A stretch of 38,099 nucleotides of DNA, from NCBI GenBank assembly GCA_022824665.1, contig JAJDZL010000009.1:1-38099 (forward strand), read 5' to 3'. Positions 24,355-32,523 of this stretch are shown here, piece after piece (the stretch's first letter is position 1; every line of letters starts with the position of its first letter). The translations under genes were made by a program, and so were the position numbers. The DNA comes from Gammaproteobacteria bacterium (GTDB lineage Bacteria; Pseudomonadota; Gammaproteobacteria; Arenicellales; JAJDZL01). The notes under the pieces were generated by a model that saw only the letters and a list, made by a program, of their open reading frames with translations, was not told where the DNA came from and did not search any database.

Positions 24355-25701
24355 ATGGCAGACAATACATCCAATTGGAACGGTGGTAACGGCTACCGAA
24401 ACGGACAGGACATTGTGTTCACCAATGTCAGAATTTTGGATGCGAGTGGCGAAACTCCTTACAACGGAGAAGTCACAGTATCCGGCAATCGCATCAAGTC
24501 GGTCAACCGATCCGGTGCGAACGGCTACTCGTGGGGCGGCAGCAATGGACTTCGCATCGACGGTCGGGGCATGACGCTGATGCCGGGGCTGATCGACGCA
24601 CACCTGCATCTTTCCTGGAATAACGCCCCTGGCATCGCGCCAATTCAGATGATGCCGGTCGAAGAACACGTTATCAATTGCGTTGAGATGGCGAAGGTAT
24701 TGATTGACGCCGGCTTTACAGCAGGCTGCGGTGCTGCTGCAGCCAAAGCGAGGCTCGACGTAGTGATCAGGGATGCCATCAATGCCGGCAAATGTCCCGG
24801 CCCACGCTATACGGCTGCAGGTCCCGAGATTACCTCAGTGGGCGGTCTTGGTGATACGAGCCTGCCGCACATTCCTCATGAAGGGCTTAATCTTGGTATT
24901 GTTGTATCAGGACCGGAGGAAATTCGCCGCACTGTACGCGAATTAATCAAACATGGTGTCGATACGATCAAGATCAATTTGTCGGGCGAGGAAATTACCA
25001 GCATGCCGGCTGAGCACAACCAATTCTCAGACGAAGAGATTTCAATGTGTGTTACCGAAGCCAAGCGCCGCGGCAAGAAGATGGCGGCACACGCCCGTTC
25101 AAAAGAATCCGTTCAAAAGTGCGTGGAATTTGGCATCGACTACATCTATCACGCGTCGTTTACAGATGAGGAAACGCTGGACAAGCTGGAAGCGGCAAAA
25201 GACAGGCATTTTGTTGCGCCTGGCCTGGCCTGGCTGATTAATACAGCCCGCAATGCCGGCGATTACGGGATAAAGCCCGGCACTCCAATCACAGATGCGT
25301 ATGAGCGGGAACTGGAAGCAGCAGTGAACAGCATGAGCGAGATGCACAAACGCGGCATCAAGGTTCTGATTGGAGGGGATTATGGGTTCGCCTGGACACC
25401 GCATGGCACCAATGCCAAAGATATTGAGTATTTTGTTGACATGGTAGGCATGACTCCGATGGAAGCCATTCAGGCCGCGACGCGCTATGGCGGCGAAATT
25501 ATGGGGATGAGCAACGAACTCGGGATGGTCCGTGAGGGTTACCTTGCTGATCTTTTGCTGGTCGATGGTGACCCGGTGTCAAACGTAAGAATCCTGCAGG
25601 ACCACAAACGACTCGTCATGATTATGAAAGACGGAAAGTTCCACAAAAAGCCAGATTTTCGGGAGTTAGAGATGTCCCATGAATTGCGCTTCAGCGCATA
25701 A
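24355..25701 (+). CDS. Amidohydrolase-superfamily enzyme (imidazolonepropionase/prolidase-like)
   Basis: A 448-residue metal-dependent hydrolase. Metal ligands and catalytic residues are visible: HxH in LIDAHLHLSW (His83, His85), a probable bridging Lys206 in TIKINLSGEE, His246 in AAHARSK, His266 in IYHASFT and Asp342 in IGGDYGF. This pattern fits binuclear members such as Xaa-Pro dipeptidases and related amidases. The C-terminal part has the usual ATRYGGEIMGMSNELGMVREGYLADLLLVDGDP. No signal peptide; cytoplasmic. The N-terminus is unusually Asn/Gly-rich (TSNWNGGNGYRNG). It is the last gene of the operon, 30 bases after the hydrolase. Likely job: opening an amide, lactam or lactone substrate brought in by the ABC importer (inference). 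Confidence 0.86.
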   Translation: MADNTSNWNGGNGYRNGQDIVFTNVRILDASGETPYNGEVTVSGNRIKSVNRSGANGYSWGGSNGLRIDGRGMTLMPGLIDAHLHLSWNNAPGIAPIQMMPVEEHVINCVEMAKVLIDAGFTAGCGAAAAKARLDVVIRDAINAGKCPGPRYTAAGPEITSVGGLGDTSLPHIPHEGLNLGIVVSGPEEIRRTVRELIKHGVDTIKINLSGEEITSMPAEHNQFSDEEISMCVTEAKRRGKKMAAHARSKESVQKCVEFGIDYIYHASFTDEETLDKLEAAKDRHFVAPGLAWLINTARNAGDYGIKPGTPITDAYERELEAAVNSMSEMHKRGIKVLIGGDYGFAWTPHGTNAKDIEYFVDMVGMTPMEAIQAATRYGGEIMGMSNELGMVREGYLADLLLVDGDPVSNVRILQDHKRLVMIMKDGKFHKKPDFRELEMSHELRFSA

Positions 25702-25754
25702 TTTTGTCCGGTGCTCCCAAAATCCAGTACGGGCAAAGACTCAGGAACCGATTG

Positions 25755-25826
25755 GCAACTGCTGGTTGCGTAGCAGGTGATTTGAATTTCTACTCACCGC
25801 AGGAAACGGACCGGTTGCATCGCAAC
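25755..25826. promoter_or_regulatory. GCAAC/GTTGC palindromes upstream of phaE, possible PhaR sites
   Basis: GCAAC-TGCTG-GTTGC (25755-25769) and GTTGC-ATC-GCAAC (25814-25826) are two inverted repeats of the same half-site in opposite order, within 190 bases of phaE. They share TGC/GCA steps with the site before phaB. Regulation by PhaR is a guess. The rest of 25702-25942 holds nothing else I can support. Confidence 0.3.
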
Positions 25827-25942
25827 TTCCCAAATGAGGTGTGCAACTGAACCAGGCCCGAAATAACGAATGCTTTCCTGGACTTGTGGCTGAGCAAAGA
25901 CTTTAGTTCGCTGACTGACATCACCAAACCGCCTTTTGTTCA

Positions 25943-26767
25943 TTGTTTAATCCCTGGCTAAACTTCAACCCAAACCAACCGCACCAGCTTTGGGGCATGC
26001 CGCCGATGCCGCCAGGCTTGTCACCGCCTGTGTTTGCTGAGCTCTACAACCTTGGCAACCTGATGCAGTCGCTGCAAAATCCGGCTTTTAATCAGGCTGC
26101 CGGAACAAACAGCTTGCGTCAAATGGAAGACCTCATCCGCACATTTTCTCAAGGCCCGCTTTTCGCCGGACTGCCAGGTGCCAATCTGCCCCAGCAAAAC
26201 CCCTGGCTGGGCGCTTTCAACAATAGCGCAGCGACACCGCCCTGGAGTATGAATACGCAAAATGCACCAGCACTTGGAATCGGCCGCGAGTACCAGGAAG
26301 ACTGGCGTACACTGACCGGGCTTAAAAGCGACTACGATGATGCGCTACGCGCATTTGGCGAGTTGTTTCAGGACTTCGTCAAACGCGCCAGCGAGGCGTT
26401 TTATTCGGCAAACACCAGTGCCACGGAACAAACGGATTTTAGTGCGCTCTGTAGAAAGTGGATCGAGTGCTGCGAAAACGAATTCCAGAGCTTCGCAAAT
26501 ACACCCGAGTACTCTACCCGCTTTGGACGGCTGCTCAACGCTTATCTTCGCTTGCTGCAACACACAAATCGTATGCAGGACAAATTGGCTGAGCTCAGCG
26601 GTCAACCCTCCCGCAGAGCACTCGACGCACTTAATCGCAAAGGTGCCGAGGCTCAGGCAAGGATTGAAGTTCTCGAACAGAAGATTCAGCAGCTGGAATC
26701 CGCAGCTAAAGCGAATCGAAAAAGAGCGCCGCGCGGCGGGCGATCTACAAAGAAAAGCACCAAATAG
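25943..26767 (+). CDS. phaE: Class III PHA synthase subunit PhaE
   Basis: A 274-residue accessory subunit of the class III polyhydroxyalkanoate synthase. It forms a complex with PhaC and stimulates polymerisation at the granule surface. The N-terminal third is Pro/Asn/Gln-rich and poorly structured. The C-terminal half has the PhaE-type helices with TEQTDFSALCRKWIE, YSTRFGRLLNAYLRLL and the LSGQPSRRALDALNRKG segment, then a coiled coil and a Lys/Arg tail (KRAPRGGRSTKKSTK). The start appears to be TTG 25943: an in-frame stop lies at 25916-25918 and no ATG occurs between. No clear ribosome site is visible, so low translation or a start elsewhere is possible. phaC follows after 21 bases. Confidence 0.87.
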   Translation: MFNPWLNFNPNQPHQLWGMPPMPPGLSPPVFAELYNLGNLMQSLQNPAFNQAAGTNSLRQMEDLIRTFSQGPLFAGLPGANLPQQNPWLGAFNNSAATPPWSMNTQNAPALGIGREYQEDWRTLTGLKSDYDDALRAFGELFQDFVKRASEAFYSANTSATEQTDFSALCRKWIECCENEFQSFANTPEYSTRFGRLLNAYLRLLQHTNRMQDKLAELSGQPSRRALDALNRKGAEAQARIEVLEQKIQQLESAAKANRKRAPRGGRSTKKSTK

Positions 26768-26788
26768 CGTATTTTCGGAGTTCAGTTA

Positions 26789-27850
26789 GTGACCGCGAGC
26801 GATCATTTTTTACGCGATTCAATCGAGTTTCAGTCGCGCCTGACTGAAGGCATGAAAGTCATTGCCGGGCTTGGTGAAATTGAAGTTGGCACAACCCCCA
26901 AAGACCAAATCTATGCATCAAACGGTCTGGTGCTTTACCGCTATCGACCGTTGGTCAAACAAAAACGCAAAACCGAGCCCCTTTTGATTGTCTATGCGCT
27001 CGTCAATCGTCCCTATATCGTGGACCTGCACGAAAAACGCTCCCTCGTACGAGGTCTGCTGAACGCGGGGCAGGATGTCTATCTGATTGATTGGGGCTAC
27101 CCCGGTCCCGAGGACCGCTATCTTGATATGTCGGACTATGTCGTTGATATGCTGGGGAAATGCGTTGCTGAAACTCTCAAGAACGCTAATGCGTCTGCAC
27201 TCAATCTGCTTGGCATCTGCCAGGGTGGCACCATGAGCCTTTGTTATGCAGCGCTTTACCCTGAACGCATCAGCAATCTCATCACCATGGTAACCCCGGC
27301 CGACTTTCATACGCCGGATAACATACTCGCGAACTGGTTTCGGGAAATCGATGTTGAGCTTCTGGTAGACACCATGGGTAACGTGCCGGGCATCTTGCTG
27401 AACAGCATATTCCTGTCCCTCAAACCATTCAAGCTCGGTGTAGAAAAGTACCTGGATTTCATCGAAATCATCGATGATAAAGACAAAGTCGAGAACTTCA
27501 TGCGCATGGAAAAGTGGATATTTGACAGCCCGGATCAGGCAGGAGCAATGTTTTGCACGTTCCTGAGAACATTTTTTCACGAAAACCGGTTTGTTTCTGG
27601 CGGCCTCGAAATCGACGGACAGGAAGTCAACCTGAAGGCAATATCAATACCCGTTCTCAATCTAATGGCCAGCGAAGACCACCTCGTACCGCCGTCGGCT
27701 TCCAAGGCAATCAAATACATGGTTGGTACCAGCGACTACACCGAGAAAGTCTACAAAACCGGGCATATCGGAATTTATGTCAGCAGTAAAGCCGGTGGAG
27801 ATATCCCCATTCGGATAGCCAACTGGCTGAACGAGCGGACGCCTGGCTAA
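26789..27850 (+). CDS. phaC: Class III polyhydroxyalkanoate synthase catalytic subunit
   Basis: A 353-residue PHA polymerase that joins (R)-3-hydroxyacyl-CoA units. The lipase-like box is GICQGG with nucleophile Cys144. Asp297 (MASEDHLVPP) and His326 (TGHIGIYV) complete the triad. All three are shifted by exactly five from the Cys149/Asp302/His331 of the Allochromatium vinosum enzyme as I remember it, supporting class III and this start. Start is GTG 26789 with CGGAG 8 bases upstream. Length near 355 and adjacency to phaE exclude the longer class I/II enzymes. With phaB and phaR at 7662-8867, the window holds reductase, regulator and synthase; thiolase and phasin are absent. It overlaps the convergent SPOR gene by four bases. 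Confidence 0.95.
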   Translation: MTASDHFLRDSIEFQSRLTEGMKVIAGLGEIEVGTTPKDQIYASNGLVLYRYRPLVKQKRKTEPLLIVYALVNRPYIVDLHEKRSLVRGLLNAGQDVYLIDWGYPGPEDRYLDMSDYVVDMLGKCVAETLKNANASALNLLGICQGGTMSLCYAALYPERISNLITMVTPADFHTPDNILANWFREIDVELLVDTMGNVPGILLNSIFLSLKPFKLGVEKYLDFIEIIDDKDKVENFMRMEKWIFDSPDQAGAMFCTFLRTFFHENRFVSGGLEIDGQEVNLKAISIPVLNLMASEDHLVPPSASKAIKYMVGTSDYTEKVYKTGHIGIYVSSKAGGDIPIRIANWLNERTPG

Positions 27851-28500
27851 CCGCTTGCCTTGACCCTGAAAACCAAAGGCTGATAATTCAACTCAGTCAG
27901 GTTGGCTGTGGTACGCTCAGCCGCGGCATATTCATCAAACGGCCCCAGTCTTACGCGGTAAAACTCGCCTCTGCCTTCCACCGTCACTTTCTGAATAAAA
28001 GCCTCGAGCCCGCTCAGCGCAAGTGTCGCTTTGACTCGGTCTGCATCCTCAAACTTACGAAATGAGCCAACCTGAATCACGTAGCTCGAGCCACTTTCAG
28101 CGGCCGGTTGCGGAGCAGATTTGGTTGCAGTCGGTGAACTGGTGCTCGTTGTCTCGGTCGCCGCGACTTCAGAATCTTGCACCGGCTGCGAAGGCTGCGG
28201 CTGCTGAGGTGATGTCAGCACATACTCCTCTTCCAGCAATAGTTCGTGATAGTCAAATTCCAGTGGCGATGAATCCGTTGCGGCTGGCGCAGCCGGGGCT
28301 TCGACGCTAGCCGGGGTGGTATCAGATGATGGCGTCAGTAAACTGCCGAGACCTGAACCTACGTCCAGTGGGCTTCGGTCAACGAAGCCAAGCCCGAGTA
28401 CCGTTCCAAGCGAACCTACTATCATCCCCATTACAAATAGACCGAAGCCGGACGATGACTTGCTGCCTTTACGTTTCGATTTGCGTCGCGACTGGGCCAT
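27847..28500 (-). CDS. SPOR-domain membrane protein (FtsN/DedD-like)
   Basis: A 217-residue inner-membrane protein. A basic cytoplasmic start (MAQSRRKSKRKGSK) is followed by one membrane helix (GLFVMGMIVGSLGTVLGLGF, residues 20-39), a Pro/Thr/Ser/Ala-rich periplasmic linker, and a SPOR domain (about 143-217) starting SYVIQVGSFRKFEDAD and containing FYRVRLGPFDEYAAAE. SPOR domains bind denuded peptidoglycan glycan at division sites. Position directly after argS (3 bases) matches the argS-ftsN type arrangement of gammaproteobacteria, so a role in cell division is likely. Whether it is the true FtsN cannot be decided from sequence. Confidence 0.87.
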   Translation of the reverse strand: MAQSRRKSKRKGSKSSSGFGLFVMGMIVGSLGTVLGLGFVDRSPLDVGSGLGSLLTPSSDTTPASVEAPAAPAATDSSPLEFDYHELLLEEEYVLTSPQQPQPSQPVQDSEVAATETTSTSSPTATKSAPQPAAESGSSYVIQVGSFRKFEDADRVKATLALSGLEAFIQKVTVEGRGEFYRVRLGPFDEYAAAERTTANLTELNYQPLVFRVKASG

Positions 28501-28503
28501 TTG

Positions 28504-30240
28504 CTACATTGTTTCGGGTGCTGAAACACCCAAGATTTCAAGACCGTTGGCAAGCACCTGCTGCACCGCTTCAATCAGGTTCAATCTGAAATCCCTAAGC
28601 GGTGGTTCACCATCAAGAATTCGCACACGGTTATAGAATGAATGAAAATCGGTAGATAAATCACGCAGATAGTAAGCGATTTGATGTGGTTCAAGCGCTT
28701 GCGCAGCACTTTCAATCACTTCCGGAAACTTGGAAATTCGTCTGATCAGATTTAGTTCCACTTGTTCTGCGCGACCTGGTAAATTGCGCCCGGTACTTCG
28801 AACGATACCACGTTCAGACATCTGACGAAAAACGCTGCAAATTCGAGCGTGTGCGTACTGAACATAATATACAGGATTTTCGTTGGACACGGACTTCGCC
28901 AGTTCCAGATCGAAATCAAGGTGCTGATCAGGTTTTCTCAGCACGTAGAAAAACCGCGTGGCATCCTGGCCGATTTCATCAACCAGTTCGGCCAGCGAAA
29001 CAAATTCGCCCGCGCGCGTAGACATGGGGATTTTCTGCTTGCCGCGATAAAGTGCGGCGAATTGCACAAGATATATCCGCAACCGTTCGGCGTTCTCCCC
29101 GGCTGCCTGCATCGCAGCTTTCATCCTGGCAATATAGCCATGATGGTCAGCACCCCAAATATTAATGACATAATCGTGCCCGCGCCGCAATTTGTTGAGG
29201 TGATAGGCTATATCAGAGGCAAAATAGGTCAGCTCACCGTTCGAGCGTGTCAGCACCCGGTCTTTCTCGTCTCCGAATTCGCTTGACTGAAACCACCTCG
29301 CGCCGCCCGAACGGTATAAAAAACCGTTCTTCTCAAGGTCATTAATCGCTTCTTCCAGCTCACCGCTTTTAGTAACCTGGCTTTCGAAAAACCATGAATC
29401 GTGGACCACACCGATTGCCTCAAGGTCAGCTCGGATCACCTCGACCATATCCGCAAGCGCAAAGCTTCGAATCATTTCAAACTGTGCTTCCCCCAGCCAA
29501 TCGCGAACCTGCCTGATAAGCGAATCGACCACCTCATCCAAAGTGCCGCCATCGACCTCAAAACGCGGTACTTCACCGAGCTCAATCTCCCGGCCGTGCC
29601 GGCGCTTAAATCGCGCGGCTATATCGCGCACATACATGCCCTGATAGACACCTTGCGGCACAATCGCAGTTTGGCCTTCGAGTTCAAGATATCGCATGCA
29701 TACACTAACACCCAGAATATCCATTTGCCGGCCAATGTCGTTCACGTAATATTCCGTATCCACCTGGTGCCCGGCACTCCTCAGCAGGCGGGCAAGCGTA
29801 TCACCAAACGCAGCACCGCGTCCATGTCCCACGTGCAGGGGACCGGTCGGGTTGGCAGACACGTACTCGAGAAGGACCTTGTGCGGATTTTCAATCACCT
29901 TCGTGCCATATTTATCGCGCTCATCCAATACCTCCGAGACAACCTCGATCAAAGCCTGCTCGGCGACAAAAAAGTTGATAAAACCCGGGCCGGCAATTTC
30001 GGTTGACTCGACAAAGGGTGCAGCCGGTAAAGCCGCTTGAATCTTTCCTGCAAGATCTCTCGGCTTTTGTCCACTGACGCGGGCCAATCCAAGCGCGATG
30101 CCGGATGCATAATCACCCTGCCCGGCACGGCGAGGGTGCTCGACTGGAATTTGCGCCGGCAGCATTGCAAGCTCAAGGTCGCCGCCCTCAACAAGCTGGT
30201 CCAGGGATTGTTTCAACAATTGCCGAATCTTATGCTTCAT
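28504..30240 (-). CDS. argS: Arginyl-tRNA synthetase
   Basis: A 578-residue class I aminoacyl-tRNA synthetase that charges tRNA-Arg. The HIGH-type motif is PLHVGHGRGAAFGDTLARLL. The KMSKS-equivalent is the degenerate KIPMSTRAGEF, normal in many ArgRS. The N-terminal additional domain (1-110) and the C-terminal DALR anticodon domain (with YVQYAHARICSVFRQM and the YYLRDLSTDFHSFYNRVRIL end) are present. Length equals the E. coli enzyme. It starts 9 bases after priA and runs into the SPOR gene, so priA-argS-SPOR form one operon. Confidence 0.98.
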   Translation of the reverse strand: MKHKIRQLLKQSLDQLVEGGDLELAMLPAQIPVEHPRRAGQGDYASGIALGLARVSGQKPRDLAGKIQAALPAAPFVESTEIAGPGFINFFVAEQALIEVVSEVLDERDKYGTKVIENPHKVLLEYVSANPTGPLHVGHGRGAAFGDTLARLLRSAGHQVDTEYYVNDIGRQMDILGVSVCMRYLELEGQTAIVPQGVYQGMYVRDIAARFKRRHGREIELGEVPRFEVDGGTLDEVVDSLIRQVRDWLGEAQFEMIRSFALADMVEVIRADLEAIGVVHDSWFFESQVTKSGELEEAINDLEKNGFLYRSGGARWFQSSEFGDEKDRVLTRSNGELTYFASDIAYHLNKLRRGHDYVINIWGADHHGYIARMKAAMQAAGENAERLRIYLVQFAALYRGKQKIPMSTRAGEFVSLAELVDEIGQDATRFFYVLRKPDQHLDFDLELAKSVSNENPVYYVQYAHARICSVFRQMSERGIVRSTGRNLPGRAEQVELNLIRRISKFPEVIESAAQALEPHQIAYYLRDLSTDFHSFYNRVRILDGEPPLRDFRLNLIEAVQQVLANGLEILGVSAPETM

Positions 30241-30249
30241 TTTTCTTGG

Positions 30250-32454
30250 TCAGGAGAAATCAACCGGGTCTACGTCCAGATTCCAACGTAGTTTGCCCTT
30301 CTTGGGAATCTTTTCCAACTGCGGTATCCATGCATCAAGAAACTGCTTGAGCGGTGTATAAGCCACGCTGCCAAGCAGCAGTTGCGCGCGAAACCTGTTG
30401 GAAATTTTCTGAATGGGAGACTGTACTATATCAAACACCCGCACCTGGCTGTTGCCCTGTTTTTGCACAATCGACCTGGCAATGCTGCGGGCCTGTCTGA
30501 GGTACTCGATTTCCTGGCCGGGCTTTAAGGAGTTTGAACGCAGCAGCACGTAGCGGCTGAACGGTGGCTGCACCGCCTTCCTTCGCTGCATAAGCTCCAA
30601 ATCGGCAAAGCTCAGGTAATCGTGCTGGCGGATACAGTCAAAGTATGCGCTGTCCGGGTGCATGGTCTGAATATACACTTCACCCGGTTTTTCTGCCCGT
30701 CCGGCACGCCCCGCGACTTGCAGCACCTGCTGCACCAGGTGTTCCATGGCGCGAAAGTCCATACTGTAAAACCCCTGATCTACATTCAGAATTCCAACCA
30801 GCGTGACATTGGGAAAGTGGTGCCCCTTGGAAAGCATTTGTGTGCCGACCAGTATGTCCACATCGCCATCCTGTATGCGCTTGAGCTTGCGCTCAAATTC
30901 TGAGTACGACTGAGTCGTATCCCGGTCGATTCTCATCACCCGCGCGCCGGGTATTGCGCGTTGCAGCACCTCTTCTACACGCTGGGTACCCACGCCCAGC
31001 AACTGCACCTGATCGGACAGGCACTGGGGACACTGCGATATCAGTGCACTTCGCTGCATACAAAGGTGGCAATGCAGCCGATTGTCAGAATGATGGTAGA
31101 TTAATCTCGAATCACAGTTTGGGCAAATTGCCGTCCACTGACATGTCAGGCAAACCACAACCGGCGCGAAACCGCGCCTGTTAATGAATATCAGGCTCTG
31201 TTCACCTGCCATGATTCGATTGCGGATTTCATCCAGCAATCGAACGGTTAAACCGTCGCGCGAGTAGTCCCGACCTAGATCAATTAAATTTACCGTCGGC
31301 ATCGGTGCCCGGGTCGCACGCTCCGGCAGCAGCAGCGTTTGAGCGCGCCCCGCACGAGCCGCGTGAACCGTCTCAAGAGAAGGAGTTGCCGTGCCGAAAA
31401 TAATCGGAAACTTTTCTTGAGCAGCCCGGTGCAGCGCAACAGAGCGGGCATGATAGCGAACGCGCTCCTGTTGCTTGAATGAGGTGTCGTGCTCTTCATC
31501 AAGCACAATCACTTTTAAATTCCTGAACGGCAGAAAAACCGCAGAGCGCGTGCCGATCACCACTTTTGCCGCACCGCTCAGCGCCAGCCACCAGGATTTA
31601 TGTCGCTGTTTATCCGTAAGCCCTGAATGGTAGGAGGTAACAGCGACACCAAGCGCATGCTGCACGCGTTGCTCGAGCTGTGGTGACAGGCCAATTTCCG
31701 GAACCAGCATCAGTGCTTGACCGCCTGCTTCGAGCACTTTTGATATCACGTGCAGGTACACTTCCGTCTTACCGCTGCCGGTCACACCCTGGATCAGGAA
31801 GCATTGATGTTTGTCCAGCGATTGCAGAATGGTTGCGCGGGCCTGCGCCTGCTGTGGCATCAGATCATCAATCAATTGCTGCTCATGGAGCTCCGGCTCA
31901 ATGAAACGCGGTTCCGTTTTGACATATCCCCTGGTTTCGAGAGCCTTGAGCGCGCCTTTCCAGCTGCGCCCTGCGTGTTCAAACGCCTGTGGCCCAAGCG
32001 GTTCAGAAACATTCTTTAACACCTCAAAAACCGCCTTTTGAACCGGCGCCCGCGACAGCGACTCCGTATCGGCCTCCAAGCCAGCCTCGGTAAGCCGGTA
32101 AACAACACCGAATTTCGGCTGCAGCGGCCTGCCGCGTCTCACTGCCTTCGGCAGTGCAGTGGATATAACATCACCGATCGGCTGCTGATAGTAACGCGCG
32201 ATCCACTTAAGCGTCTCGACCAGCGATGCAGACAGCGCAGGGATCGAATCAAGTGCTGTATCAATATAACGAAGCCTGTCCAACGGGAGGTCTGAGTACT
32301 CTGCATGTTCGATAACGATACCGACCATTTTCCGGCGACCAAACGGAACCAGCACACGAGTGCCGATCTCAATGACCGGTTCACACCGGTAGTCAAAAAG
32401 GCTCCAGTGCCTAATCGGAAGCGCGACTCGAACGATGCTGCTCAATTGACCCAC
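30250..32454 (-). CDS. priA: Primosomal protein N' (replication restart helicase PriA)
   Basis: A 734-residue superfamily 2 helicase that reloads the replisome at stalled forks. The N-terminal 3'-DNA-binding domain starts VRVALPIRHWSLFDYRC. Walker A is GVTGSGKTEVYLH, and the DEEH box is VLDEEHDTSFKQQ. The zinc-binding insertion has paired cysteines (CLTCQW, CPNCD, CHLC, CPQC). Helicase motifs GTQMLSKGHHFPNV and QVAGRAGR are intact. Length matches E. coli (732). It starts at GTG 32454. Its 5' end overlaps the -35 region proposed for the divergent kinase gene. Confidence 0.97.
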   Translation of the reverse strand: MGQLSSIVRVALPIRHWSLFDYRCEPVIEIGTRVLVPFGRRKMVGIVIEHAEYSDLPLDRLRYIDTALDSIPALSASLVETLKWIARYYQQPIGDVISTALPKAVRRGRPLQPKFGVVYRLTEAGLEADTESLSRAPVQKAVFEVLKNVSEPLGPQAFEHAGRSWKGALKALETRGYVKTEPRFIEPELHEQQLIDDLMPQQAQARATILQSLDKHQCFLIQGVTGSGKTEVYLHVISKVLEAGGQALMLVPEIGLSPQLEQRVQHALGVAVTSYHSGLTDKQRHKSWWLALSGAAKVVIGTRSAVFLPFRNLKVIVLDEEHDTSFKQQERVRYHARSVALHRAAQEKFPIIFGTATPSLETVHAARAGRAQTLLLPERATRAPMPTVNLIDLGRDYSRDGLTVRLLDEIRNRIMAGEQSLIFINRRGFAPVVVCLTCQWTAICPNCDSRLIYHHSDNRLHCHLCMQRSALISQCPQCLSDQVQLLGVGTQRVEEVLQRAIPGARVMRIDRDTTQSYSEFERKLKRIQDGDVDILVGTQMLSKGHHFPNVTLVGILNVDQGFYSMDFRAMEHLVQQVLQVAGRAGRAEKPGEVYIQTMHPDSAYFDCIRQHDYLSFADLELMQRRKAVQPPFSRYVLLRSNSLKPGQEIEYLRQARSIARSIVQKQGNSQVRVFDIVQSPIQKISNRFRAQLLLGSVAYTPLKQFLDAWIPQLEKIPKKGKLRWNLDVDPVDFS

Positions 32455-32472
32455 AAAAAGTTACAATACAAT
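32446..32472 (+). promoter_or_regulatory. Candidate promoter for the fructosamine-kinase-like gene
   Basis: TTGACC (32446-32451) and TACAAT (32467-32472), 15 bases apart; CAATTT at 17 bases is an alternative -10. It overlaps the first codons of the divergent priA, so the two genes may interfere. Assigned by eye. Confidence 0.35.
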
Positions 32473-32523
32473 TTTCCTGGACCCTCACCTGAATTTTTGC
32501 CCACTCGGCATATCAGTACCGCC

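Noticed and set aside
26918-27580. A 220-codon open frame on the minus strand
   Set aside because: Antisense to phaC, whose three catalytic residues and family length are certain. No recognisable domain.
32305-32523. Extended N-terminus of 73 residues for the fructosamine kinase-like protein
   Set aside because: It is antisense to the start of priA and not part of the kinase fold; ATG 32524 gives the usual family length.
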